Positions 32,837 through 40,448 of a stretch of DNA of 64,000 nt are shown piece after piece (position 1 is the stretch's first letter; every line of letters starts with the position of its first letter). Source of the DNA: DAMCAP01 sp032059445 (GTDB taxonomy: Bacteria > Bacillota > Clostridia > Oscillospirales > Ruminococcaceae). The notes beneath the pieces were generated by a model, which ran no database searches, was not told the DNA's origin, and saw only the letters and a list, made by a program, of their open reading frames with translations. The stretch is from contig DAMCAP010000002.1 in the NCBI GenBank assembly GCA_032059445.1, positions 62,001 to 126,000 on the forward strand, in the 5' to 3' direction. The position numbers were made by a program, and so were the translations under genes.

Positions 32837-33915
32837 TTGAATACTCTAACTCAATATGGCGCAAGCCAGCGATTTTTAAATGAAGCCACCCTTTACCCAC
32901 AGCTTAAGCTGGCGAGGGTAACATCCCAATATAAAGACCTCTACAAAATCGTCACCGACATGGGCGAAACGCTGGCAGAGATCTCAGGCAAATTCCGCTA
33001 TGAGGCCGCCTGCCTCTCCGATTACCCCGCAGTGGGGGATTTTGTCATGNNNNNNNNNNCACAGAGGAGCATCAAGGCAACAGCATCATCCACAAGGTAC
33101 TCACCCGCAAGAGCGCCTTTGAGCGTGCAGCCGTAGGGCTTACCGATCAGGTGCAGGTAGTGGCCGCCAATATCGATGTGGTGTTTATCTGTATGTCCCT
33201 CAATCACGACTACAACCTTAGTCGCCTCGAGCGTTACCTCTCGGTAGCGTGGGATAGCCGTGCAACCCCTGTGGTAGTTCTCACCAAAGCCGACCTTTGT
33301 AGCGATCTGCCGCGTGTGCTGGCAGAGATCACATCGATTGCCGTCGGTACCGACATCCTCACTACCTCCTGCTATGACCAGTCGGCAAAAGAGCAGCTAC
33401 TGCCCTACTTAGGGTCGGGTGCTACTGCATCGTTTATCGGCTCCTCGGGAGTGGGCAAGTCGACCTTGATCAATCTTCTTGCAGGGCAGGAGCTTCTTAC
33501 CACCTCTGCTATCCGTGAAGATGACAGCAGGGGTAGGCACACCTCTACCCGCAGAGAGCTATTACTGCTGCCCGAGGGGGGCGTTGTCATCGACACTCCC
33601 GGCATGCGGGAATTAGGGCTAGATTCGGCAGATCTATCTAAGTCCTTTGCCGATATCGATGCACTGGCTGATCGTTGCCGCTTTGTCGATTGCACCCACA
33701 CCGGTGAGCCGGGCTGTGCCGTACAGGCAGCCTTAGAAACAGGTGAGCTTGATCAGCGCCGCCTAGCAAGCTACCAGAAGCTCAAAAAAGAAGCCCGCTA
33801 CGACGGGCTCTCAGCAAAGCAGATCGAAAAAGAAAAGCTCAACAGGATGTTTGGCGGAGTCGGCGGGATGAAAAATGCCCGCAACTTTATCAAGCAAAAG
33901 AATAAATACCGATAA
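32837..33915 (+). CDS. rsgA: ribosome small subunit-dependent GTPase RsgA (interrupted by assembly gap)
   Basis: RsgA (YjeQ/YloQ) is a late 30S assembly factor. The start is a TTG (32837-32839) with GGAGGT upstream, giving NTLTQYGASQRF and an OB-fold. A 10-N gap (33050-33059) follows FVM, then the gene continues. The GTPase is circularly permuted as in this family: LTKADL (G4) precedes GSSGVGKSTLIN (G1) and DTPGMRE (G3). A C-terminal zinc knuckle reads CRFVDCTHTGEPGC. The ten N do not give the true length, so frame cannot be read across. A bidirectional terminator follows. Confidence 0.93.
33050..33059. other. assembly gap inside rsgA
   Basis: Ten N characters between the OB-fold and GTPase parts of RsgA. 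Length is arbitrary. Confidence 0.98.
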
Positions 33916-33953
33916 ACCCAGACCCCCAATACTATCCCATTGCACAGCTCAAA

Positions 33954-33995
33954 AAATAAAGCGCAGAGGCCTTTGCCCCTGCGCTATTTTATTTT
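33954..33995. terminator. bidirectional terminator between rsgA and DUF3267 gene
   Basis: AGCGCAG..AGGC pairs with GCCC..CTGCGCT around CTTT. ATTTTATTTT follows on the plus strand and a TTTATTTTTTG tract on the minus strand, so it can serve both convergent genes. Confidence 0.85.
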
Positions 33996-33996
33996 A

Positions 33997-34578
33997 CTAG
34001 GCATCCTGCTCTGGCATATACCAGAAGGAATTAAACCGATGTAAGTAGGTTCTTGCCCCTCTGGGCATCTGTGTTGCCGCATTAAAAATATTATAATAAT
34101 CCCCCACCCCCATGATGATCGATAAAGCGCCAAATGCACCTAAAATGGGCAAGCGCGGTATCACCAGCGCAACGATGTAGGGGATAAACCCAAATACAAG
34201 ATTGGGTAATAGCGACATCAAGATAAATCTACCCCTACTCATGGTTTCAGGGCCAACTACAAAGCACATCCCATGCCTAAAATCTGTATATAGATACACA
34301 TCTTCTTTAAAGCATATGGCGTGCAGCAGCTCATGGGGAAATATGCACAGCAACGACAATACACTCCCCCATAGCAATCCACTAAAAATACTGCTGCCAT
34401 ATCGTAAATAAAGGAAAAACACCACCGGGATAAGCAACACAAAGGCCAAGCCATTCGCGATCATCCCAAGTGTCTTAATATCCTTTGCTTCTTTAAATGC
34501 AACTGCGCCCGGTAGATGTGGTTTATATGGCAAAGACTCGGGATTTAAGTCATACTTACCTTTATAATGTAATCTCAT
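33997..34578 (-). CDS. DUF3267 domain-containing putative zinc metalloprotease
   Basis: This 193-residue membrane protein has hydrophobic helices at about residues 40-60, 66-85, 120-140 and 143-160. A zincin motif HELLHAI (about 87-93) lies at the membrane. This is the DUF3267 pattern, distantly related to site-2-type peptidases. Downstream, GVGDYYNIFNA may carry a third zinc ligand. The substrate is unknown. It is a single gene ending at the shared terminator. Confidence 0.8.
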   Translation of the reverse strand: MRLHYKGKYDLNPESLPYKPHLPGAVAFKEAKDIKTLGMIANGLAFVLLIPVVFFLYLRYGSSIFSGLLWGSVLSLLCIFPHELLHAICFKEDVYLYTDFRHGMCFVVGPETMSRGRFILMSLLPNLVFGFIPYIVALVIPRLPILGAFGALSIIMGVGDYYNIFNAATQMPRGARTYLHRFNSFWYMPEQDA

Positions 34579-34686
34579 CTAAGAAATCCTTCCTTTATTA
34601 AAACTATCCATGATTGGGGAATTGTAGAAACCTCTTTACTATGGTAACATAATACTAAAGATTTTACAAAATTAGGGGGATCAACA

Positions 34687-35157
34687 ATGGAATTTAGGAT
34701 CATATCTTTGCCGCCATTTACAGCTGCGATATCTGATTTATCTAAAGACTGCGATTTTAGTCCCGGAGGTACTTTAGCTAACTTCGGTAGGTACTTTTCC
34801 GCAATACAGTTAAGTCCGAGAGACAACTTTTGTCCCCGAGATTTTTTGTACTTTGATCAGCAAAAACAAGGCATGCTCTGGATGTGGGCACTCAGTAATG
34901 GCATGGATGATGGAGGCAATCAGATAATCGATTTTGACGGCGGCTATTATCTAACCTATGCCTATAAAGATGGCGACCAAGACACCAACGAAAAGCTATG
35001 GTGCAAAGCGATGGAGTATATCCAAAGCTCAGATATTTTAGCGCTAGACATCCGCCCAAATCATTATGCAATGGGGCATATCATTACCCCTCAAGAGATC
35101 ATCCATGCCCAAGGCTGGGCACAGATGGAGACATTTATCCCTGTAAAGTTAAAGTAA
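34687..35157 (+). CDS. GyrI-like / effector-binding domain protein
   Basis: This 156-residue soluble protein is composed of one SOUL/GyrI-like small-molecule-binding domain. It starts MEFRIISLPPFTAAISDLS and includes the IIDFDGGYYLTYAYKDGDQ strand. The closing pattern AMGHIITPQEIIHAQ / METFIPVKLK is typical of the C-terminal strand of such effector-binding domains. No DNA-binding part is present. It lies 86 nt ahead of the aminotransferase and may share its transcript. Confidence 0.6.
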   Translation: MEFRIISLPPFTAAISDLSKDCDFSPGGTLANFGRYFSAIQLSPRDNFCPRDFLYFDQQKQGMLWMWALSNGMDDGGNQIIDFDGGYYLTYAYKDGDQDTNEKLWCKAMEYIQSSDILALDIRPNHYAMGHIITPQEIIHAQGWAQMETFIPVKLK

Positions 35158-35243
35158 CCTCCCGACAGTTGATACGACATGATCAGGTGGCGATTTAAAG
35201 CTAGATAGTGATGCATTCCAATTATATATAAGGAGGCGCAGAC

Positions 35244-36431
35244 ATGGACTATTTATATAATAGCACAGGTTACCCGATATACAATCAAGCTATTGTGAGA
35301 GCCGATGGATGTTATGTTTACGATGATGCAGGGAATGCCTATTTAGATTTTGAAGCTGGGGTCTGGTGCTTACCGTTAGGGCATAATCACCCGAGAATCA
35401 TCGCCGCCCTGCAAGATCAGGCACTGCAAGTCTGCCATGTGGGCTATAAGTATAATCACGCCATTGCCGAGAGGGCTGCGAAGAAGCTAGTAGAAATCGC
35501 AGATATGCCCGATGGTAAGTGTGTGTTTTTATGCTCGGGTAGCGAAGCGGTGGAGTATGGCATCCAGATAGCAAGTGTGCTACGCCCGGGCAAGAGATGT
35601 ATTTCTTTGTCAGGCCAATATCTATCCGCCTATGGTAGTGGGGCAACCATGCAGATTTCAGGCGAAGGATGCATCCCTTGGGAAAGCAACGATCAAAAGA
35701 GTGTAGAGGAATGGTACGCCGCCCTATCTGGGTTTACCAATTTTACCGAGGTGGGCATCTTTATATTTGAAGCAGGCAATAGCTCTGGTTTGGTAAAGCT
35801 CCCCCCTGCCAATCTAGTTAGCGCACTAGGCATCCTTTGCAATGAGTTTCATATACTAACGGTTGTAGATGAAGTTACCTGCGGTATTGGCAGAACAGGT
35901 AAGTGGTTTGGCTACATGAATTATAACATGGTGCCCGATATCGTAGCAGTAGGGAAAGGTCTGGGAAATGGTTACCCGGTAAGTGCGGTGATCCTTACTC
36001 AAAAGGTTGCTGATGATGCGCTTAAAGCAGGCTTCCACTACGCCCAATCTCACCAAAATGACCCTCTCGGGTGTAGGATTGCCCTTGAAGTGATCCAAGT
36101 AATCGAAGATGATAAACTCCTAGAGCAATCTGTGATTTTGGGGGATTATCTAAGAGAGCGGTACAGCGAGATCAAGGGGAACTTTCCTGCTATCCAAGAA
36201 ATCAAGGGGATCGGGCTGCTAAATAGCATCCGCTTTACTGATAATACCCCTCCAAAGGCACTAGAGCTGCTAGACATGAAGCTTTTTGGTGCAGGGTATG
36301 TCGTTGGCACTAAGCCTCTGCAAAAAACCCTCCGTACATATATCCCCCTTGTTGCAGATCACGCGATGATTGACTCCTTCATCGCAGCCTTGCAAAAGTG
36401 CTTGATCGATTTGTCTGATTCTTTTGCATAG
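35244..36431 (+). CDS. class III PLP-dependent aminotransferase
   Basis: This 395-residue enzyme has the fold I class III marks: AYLDFEAGVWCLPLGHNHPRI (about residues 32-52), CSGSEAVEYGIQIA, IFIFEAGNSSGL, LTVVDEVTCGIGRTGKWFGY and the PLP lysine in DIVAVGKGLGNGYPVSAV (about 231-248). It resembles acetylornithine or 4-aminobutyrate aminotransferases, but the glutamate-rich residues that settle the substrate are not obvious. Start ATG follows AAGGAGGC. No arginine-biosynthesis neighbours occur, so I do not assign argD. Confidence 0.82.
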   Translation: MDYLYNSTGYPIYNQAIVRADGCYVYDDAGNAYLDFEAGVWCLPLGHNHPRIIAALQDQALQVCHVGYKYNHAIAERAAKKLVEIADMPDGKCVFLCSGSEAVEYGIQIASVLRPGKRCISLSGQYLSAYGSGATMQISGEGCIPWESNDQKSVEEWYAALSGFTNFTEVGIFIFEAGNSSGLVKLPPANLVSALGILCNEFHILTVVDEVTCGIGRTGKWFGYMNYNMVPDIVAVGKGLGNGYPVSAVILTQKVADDALKAGFHYAQSHQNDPLGCRIALEVIQVIEDDKLLEQSVILGDYLRERYSEIKGNFPAIQEIKGIGLLNSIRFTDNTPPKALELLDMKLFGAGYVVGTKPLQKTLRTYIPLVADHAMIDSFIAALQKCLIDLSDSFA

Positions 36432-36586
36432 TGCGATATTTGATAGCGCATGAAATGGGAGAAAGCTAACCACAGTGGGGAGCTTGCTCTATTTGATTTG
36501 ATTATATATTTAAGCTGATCCTCCGGTAGCAGATTTATTACGCATAGCGCTTGGGAAGTCTATATAATAGACCGCCTCTTTGAAGA
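36432..36586. other. 3' region of the aminotransferase gene, nothing called
   Basis: About 155 nt with a weak TGCGATA/TAGCGCA inverted repeat near the stop. No convincing terminator or gene. Confidence 0.3.
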
Positions 36587-36857
36587 CAAAAAAGCACCCT
36601 ACAGACTACTGCCCATAGGGTGCTACTTATGCTTTGTTAAATTGTACATTGGTATCACTTCTTTAGATGGAGGATGATCATTCAGTGAACCTCTTCGCTA
36701 CTTAAGGGCACCGGGCAGCTTGGCCGACTGTGGCAAAGGGCCATCACCTTGGAGTAAGCGATCTATATAGCCACGGCTGCCGGGCCCATAAGAAACTGCT
36801 CTTCATTATCGTACATTGGACCCACCGCCTTTCATTTACGAATGATTGTTTCTATGG
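36587..36857 (-). ncRNA. candidate structured noncoding RNA with strong promoter and terminator
   Basis: A consensus promoter on the minus strand drives an about 270-nt transcript that ends at a clear terminator (AGCACCCTAT.. pairing with TAGGGTGCT, then TTTTTG). Inside, a long rod can form: CTTATGGGC with GCCCTTAAG, CAGC with GCTG, GTGGC with GCCAC, and further out ATCATTC with GAATGAT. This rod with an internal bubble is reminiscent of 6S RNA, but I cannot confirm the family. A 17-codon open frame with a ribosome-binding site also exists (36763-36816), ending inside the rod. The nearest minus-strand gene lies more than 1.8 kb downstream, so it is not a leader. Confidence 0.5.
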
Positions 36858-36861
36858 TTAA

Positions 36862-36890
36862 AGTATAGCACGACTTGTGACTATTGTCAA
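36862..36890 (-). promoter_or_regulatory. strong promoter of the candidate ncRNA
   Basis: TTGACA (36885-36890) and TATACT (36862-36867) on the minus strand with exactly 17 nt between them. Confidence 0.85.
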
Positions 36891-37003
36891 TAGTTATTTT
36901 ATTTTTAAATAAAAACTAGTAAAAATAAATAGCAATAGATTGGGTATTGACATCGAGAGCGGATTGCCTTAAACTATTACTAAACATGAAAGGAGTGATA
37001 GAC

Positions 37004-37318
37004 GTGTCTGAAATGGAATACGGCAATGATATATTGACCTTAGTAGATGAGGACGGAACCGAGCATGAGTTTGAGGTAGTCGATACAATGGATATCGAAG
37101 ATGAAACCTATCTTGCACTGGTACCAGTCTTAGAAGAAGCAGAGGAGCTACTGGAGGATTCCGGCGAGCTGGTACTGCTCAAATCCAAAATGGACGGCGA
37201 CGAAGAATTTTTAGAGCCTATTGACAACGAAGAAGAGTTTAATAGGATTTCTGCTATTTTTATGGAGCGTCTAGAGGAGCTATACGATTTCGTCAGCGAA
37301 GACGAAGACGAAGAATAA
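37004..37318 (+). CDS. DUF1292 domain-containing protein
   Basis: This 104-residue very acidic protein carries the DUF1292 core: ILTLVDEDGTEHEFEVVDT (about residues 9-27), YLALVPV, and a C-terminal EEEFNRISAIFMERLEELYD followed by an acidic tail. Members are common in Clostridia and Bacilli; function unknown. I place the start at GTG 37004-37006 because AAAGGAGTG lies just upstream; the longer in-frame ATG at 36986 overlaps that site. Confidence 0.8.
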   Translation: MSEMEYGNDILTLVDEDGTEHEFEVVDTMDIEDETYLALVPVLEEAEELLEDSGELVLLKSKMDGDEEFLEPIDNEEEFNRISAIFMERLEELYDFVSEDEDEE

Positions 37319-37378
37319 TCTTTCGCTCCCAGCATACAATGATATTGCACCCTGCGATGTACGATAAACTTCTACTAT

Positions 37379-37384
37379 TATAAT
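37379..37384 (+). promoter_or_regulatory. -10 box ahead of the 37.4-kb RNA
   Basis: A perfect TATAAT. No good -35 hexamer is visible 16-18 nt upstream, so it is only a partial promoter. Confidence 0.4.
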
Positions 37385-37390
37385 CCGACA

Positions 37391-37515
37391 CTATAAATTT
37401 AGGGAACTCGTGACTAAGGTGTTACGGTGCAGACCTCCCGCCTTGCGCGGACGAAGGGAGCTAAATTTCACCTTGTTGCCCACCCACCTGTTTAATAACG
37501 GGGTTTTATACGGTA
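37391..37515 (+). ncRNA. candidate structured RNA, possibly 6S RNA
   Basis: The stretch folds in two ways. AAATTTAG can pair with CTAAATTT enclosing a CTCCC..GGGAG hairpin with an inner CCGC/GCGG. AAGGTG can pair with CACCTT just outside, which together would make a pseudoknot. CACCCACCTG..AACGGGGTTTTAT at the 3' side resembles 6S RNA 3' ends, and 6S genes are often found near this neighbourhood in Clostridia as I recall. No frame or tRNA fits. The rest of the 37319-37694 gap holds only a probable promoter for tcdA. Confidence 0.42.
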
Positions 37516-37694
37516 GAAGAACGGCATTGCGGGGCTATTTATTTTTTGGGGTATACTATAACACAAACCTCCTGTAATCTTGGTATAATAAGCAGAATTG
37601 CTGCGTTATTTATGCCCATTACAAGGCATGGTACTTATCACATTGATTCTATTCATGTTATAATACTTACATAAATTATTTTAGAGGTGAATCG

Positions 37695-38318
37695 ATGGAG
37701 CATTGGTTAACACGTACAGAGCTGCTACTGGGGCAGCAGAAGCTAGAGAGATTAAAAGATGCACGGGTGGTAATTTTGGGCCTTGGGGGCGTGGGCTCGG
37801 CAGCGGCCGAAGCCATCTGCCGCAGTGGTGTAGGTCACCTGATGCTTGTAGATAAAGACACCGTAAGCCTTACCAACATCAATCGTCAGCTGGTAGCTAC
37901 CACCGCCACACTGGGCAGGCCCAAAACCACAGCGCTGGCAGACCGGTTGCTGCTTATCAACCCAGAGCTCGATGTTACCTGCCGTGAGGAGTTTGTCCTA
38001 CCAGAAAACAACGCGTTTATCTGGGATTACCAGCCCGACTATATCGTCGACTGTNNNNNNNNNNNNNNNNNNNNNNNNNNNNAGCTTCGCCTTGGCGACA
38101 TCAGCCAATCCGCAGGTACAAGCTGTGCCTTAAGCCGCGTCATTCGCCGTGAGCTCAAGAAGCGTAGCGTACCAACGCTCGATGTCGTATACTCCCTCGA
38201 AACTCCCTCAAAGGTCACCGTCGGCGAAGAAAACGGGCGCCATCCCCCTGCCAGCTCTGCCTTTGTGCCTCCTGCTGCGGGGCTTTGCCTTGCCTCCTTT
38301 GTGGTAAGCCGATTATAA
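37695..38318 (+). CDS. tcdA: tRNA threonylcarbamoyladenosine dehydratase (interrupted by assembly gap)
   Basis: TcdA (CsdL) uses ATP to cyclise t6A to ct6A at position 37 of tRNAs. It is a ThiF/E1-like protein: VVILGLGGVGSAAAEAICRSG for the nucleotide loop (about residues 26-46), DKDTVSLTNINRQLVA and DYIVDC before a 28-N gap (38055-38082). LRLGDISQSAGTSCALSRVIRRELKKR follows in pieces after it. The gap probably hides more than 28 bases because a normal member would have about 35 residues between the flanks. Ending matches the family (VPPAAGLCLASFVV). Confidence 0.88.
   Translation: MEHWLTRTELLLGQQKLERLKDARVVILGLGGVGSAAAEAICRSGVGHLMLVDKDTVSLTNINRQLVATTATLGRPKTTALADRLLLINPELDVTCREEFVLPENNAFIWDYQPDYIVDCXXXXXXXXXXLRLGDISQSAGTSCALSRVIRRELKKRSVPTLDVVYSLETPSKVTVGEENGRHPPASSAFVPPAAGLCLASFVVSRL
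38055..38082. other. assembly gap inside tcdA
   Basis: Twenty-eight N characters within the dehydratase coding region. Confidence 0.98.
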
Positions 38319-38442
38319 TCTCTGCCATTGGTGCATATACTGGATCATCCGCCCCCAGGTACCTCTTGGGGCTTTATAGATACGCTTTCCCTTATCTTTT
38401 GACACCGTCGCATTACAGACTTATATAATTGGAGGTATACCC

Positions 38443-38949
38443 ATGCTGCGAGAAGTAAACCCAAAAGAGTACACGCTAGATGCCTATCATCTCTTTGACA
38501 AGCAAAAAGGTGCCATCATCGCAGGCAAAGAAGGCGCCATCGCCACCATGACCATCGGCTGGGGTACCCTCGGCTGTATCTGGAATCTCCCCGTTGCCAC
38601 CGCCTATGTGCGCCCCAGCCGCCACAGCTACCAAGCAGTAGAGGCGGAGGAGTATTTTTCACTCTGCTTCTTTGGCAGCTATACAAAGGAGCTGGTTTAT
38701 CTGGGCACCGCCACAGGCCATAAGGAAGATAAAGTCGCCAAAAGCGGCCTGACCATTGTGCAGGATCTCGCTCCCTACTTCGCCGAAGCCTCTACGGTGC
38801 TGATCTGCCGCAAGCTTTATGCCCAGCCTCTTGATAAAGCATGCTTCGTCGACGGGCAGCCGATCGACAGGTTTTATACTAAGGGGGGCGACCTTGATAA
38901 TTTCCACACGACCTATGTGGGAGAGATCGTCAAGGCGCTGGTGCGCTAA
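38443..38949 (+). CDS. flavin reductase family protein
   Basis: This 168-residue protein has the FMN-binding split-barrel layout: GAIIAGKEGAIATMTIGWGTLGCIW (about residues 23-47), VRPSRHSYQAVEAEEYFSLCFFG, and GHKEDKVAKSGLTI. It is most like the small flavoredoxin or 5-amino-6-flavin reductases of anaerobes. The physiological partner is unknown. Start ATG follows a GGAGGTA site; it is probably a single gene. Confidence 0.78.
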   Translation: MLREVNPKEYTLDAYHLFDKQKGAIIAGKEGAIATMTIGWGTLGCIWNLPVATAYVRPSRHSYQAVEAEEYFSLCFFGSYTKELVYLGTATGHKEDKVAKSGLTIVQDLAPYFAEASTVLICRKLYAQPLDKACFVDGQPIDRFYTKGGDLDNFHTTYVGEIVKALVR

Positions 38950-39015
38950 GCTCCTATACTTAAAAGCATATATAAAGCAGAGACCCTTGGTCGTATTCAA
39001 AGGTTGCTTTTCAAG

Positions 39016-39052
39016 ACGGCGTAGGGTAGTTTGATATCCTACGCCGTTTCTG
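39016..39052 (+). terminator. terminator-like hairpin after the flavin reductase
   Basis: ACGGCGTAGG pairs perfectly with CCTACGCCGT across a 12-nt loop, then TTTCTGC. The T-tract is short. Confidence 0.6.
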
Positions 39053-39080
39053 CAATCTGTTAAAATTCAAGGAGGATCAA

Positions 39081-39638
39081 ATGGACAAGATCACGGTCTG
39101 GACAAAGCAGCACAAAAGCGTGGCAGAAGAGCTTGAGGCATCAGGCAGGTATGTGGCAAAAAAAGAAAATATCAGCAAAGACTTAGACGAGCATGCGCAT
39201 CTGGTGCTGGAGGTCTATGATTGGTTGGTCAAGCACAGTCCAGATGCGTCCCACAAGCCCAAGGATGCACAGTACCCCATCTGGGTATCCTTCGCTCAGG
39301 AGGCTACCATGCTCCTTAGCCAAGACGCTGTCATACTGGAGCTTGCAATCGACCCCGCTATGGTCACGATGGTCAACATTAACAAATGGGGAACGATCCT
39401 AAACTATTCTTACATCCCCGCAGATGAGCAGGATGCCCGAGAGCACCGTCAAATGCTAGCCCAGTATGGCGTCAGTGATGCCAAGGCATATATGTCTCAA
39501 TTTTATCCCCAGATCAAAAGAAAAATCACCGATAGCTGGAGCCGCTTATTTGATGACTCGGTTCTTCTTGGCGGTAAGCAATGCTACGGCAATATATGGG
39601 AGATTAAAAAAGAATGGGTAATCAAAATCATCAGGTAA
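39081..39638 (+). CDS. DUF3841 domain-containing protein (paralogue 1)
   Basis: This 185-residue protein follows the DUF3841 plan: an N-terminal WTKQHKSVAEELEASGRYVAK, LVLEVYDWLVKHS (about residues 42-54), DAQYPIWVSF, the repeated ILELAIDPAMVTMVNINKWGTILNYSYIP stretch and PQIKRKITDSWSRLFD (about 147-162). Function unknown. The next gene is a clear paralogue overlapping it by 25 nt. Confidence 0.8.
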   Translation: MDKITVWTKQHKSVAEELEASGRYVAKKENISKDLDEHAHLVLEVYDWLVKHSPDASHKPKDAQYPIWVSFAQEATMLLSQDAVILELAIDPAMVTMVNINKWGTILNYSYIPADEQDAREHRQMLAQYGVSDAKAYMSQFYPQIKRKITDSWSRLFDDSVLLGGKQCYGNIWEIKKEWVIKIIR

Positions 39639-40189
39639 AGCTATATTCTTCCCAAGCAAAAATTGTGATTGACACGTTAAATCATGATGGTGTGTGTTTT
39701 TCCAAAAGAGAGTATGTAAGCAAGAAGTACGAAGAAAGTGCTCCTATCTTCTTAGCTGCATACAGCTGGTTTACCAAAGAAGCACAGCGCTATGTGGCAA
39801 AGCCCCAAGGGGCAGAGTATCCCTATTGGGCTTTTGCAGATCTTTATAGTGTAGAGGCTTCGGGCGACAGCCATATTTTGCAGCTGCATGTGCCTGCCGA
39901 CCAAGGGGTGTTTTTTGATTTATATGACTGGAATAAGATCCTCTGCCTTAAGTACATCGGCGCAACCAAAGAAGAAGAGGCACAGTTTCGCCAGAAGCTC
40001 ACCGATTATGGTATACGACGTGAAACCGACATCATCCTTACAAGCTTCTACCCCGACTTAAAGCGTCAGGTACAGGAAAGTTGGAAAAGGCTCTTTCGCC
40101 ACCACGAGAGGATCAAGGCTGGCGATACTACCGGTGTAGGCAGCGTGCAGGCAGGCTTGTGGCAGCTCAAAAAAGAGTGGCTACTATAA
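39614..40189 (+). CDS. DUF3841 domain-containing protein (paralogue 2)
   Basis: This 191-residue paralogue of the preceding gene has aligned landmarks: VKLYSSQAKIVIDTLNHDG, FLAAYSWFTKEA, AEYPYWAFAD, HILQLHVPADQ, DLYDWNKILCLKYIG and PDLKRQVQESWKRLF. The two proteins are about the same size and clearly homologous though diverged. Overlap of 25 nt with the first gene suggests coupled translation. A strong terminator follows. Confidence 0.8.
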   Translation: MGNQNHQVKLYSSQAKIVIDTLNHDGVCFSKREYVSKKYEESAPIFLAAYSWFTKEAQRYVAKPQGAEYPYWAFADLYSVEASGDSHILQLHVPADQGVFFDLYDWNKILCLKYIGATKEEEAQFRQKLTDYGIRRETDIILTSFYPDLKRQVQESWKRLFRHHERIKAGDTTGVGSVQAGLWQLKKEWLL

Positions 40190-40213
40190 AAGCCTACTTG
40201 AGCAATCATCTAT

Positions 40214-40252
40214 AAACCCCGCGGCATTTTAAATGCTGCGGGGTTTTATTTT
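40214..40252 (+). terminator. intrinsic terminator of the DUF3841 pair
   Basis: AAACCCCGC..GCATTT pairs with AAATGC..GCGGGGTTT (one mismatch), then TATTTTG. Confidence 0.9.
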
Positions 40253-40300
40253 GTAAAAAAAGCCTGTATATTTGATCTTAAAAATCGTAAACTAGTATCG

Positions 40301-40327
40301 TTAGCACTCATTGTGATCGTCTGCTAA
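40301..40327 (+). promoter_or_regulatory. degenerate second CIRCE element
   Basis: TTAGCACTC-N9-GTCTGCTAA. The left arm is perfect and the right arm matches GAGTGCTAA at 7 of 9 positions. It lies 67 nt upstream of the perfect CIRCE. Confidence 0.6.
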
Positions 40328-40355
40328 ATGATTTGTAAACATTTTATGAAAGCCC

Positions 40356-40384
40356 TTGACAAACACCCGCACAAGTAGTATCTT
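40356..40384 (+). promoter_or_regulatory. heat-shock operon promoter
   Basis: TTGACA (40356-40361) and TATCTT (40379-40384) with 17 nt between. The perfect CIRCE begins 9 nt downstream, so HrcA binding would cover the start site. Confidence 0.8.
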
Positions 40385-40393
40385 ATAATCATG

Positions 40394-40420
40394 TTAGCAC
40401 TCTCACACACGGAGTGCTAA
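40394..40420 (+). promoter_or_regulatory. CIRCE operator, perfect inverted repeat
   Basis: TTAGCACTC-N9-GAGTGCTAA with no mismatch. This is the HrcA binding site; it precedes hrcA by 28 nt, giving autoregulation of the whole operon. Confidence 0.97.
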
Positions 40421-40448
40421 TCCACCAAAAAGGAAAGGAGCTGCGGAT

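Noticed and set aside
32795..33915. Two separate genes at the RsgA locus
   Set aside because: The first half is the OB-fold and the second the GTPase and zinc parts of one RsgA; the break coincides with ten N.
36587..36857. RNase P RNA, tmRNA or SRP RNA
   Set aside because: None of the conserved cores (for example the GAGGAAAGTCC region of RNase P RNA or the GGTCAGG..GGAAGG loops of SRP RNA) is present.
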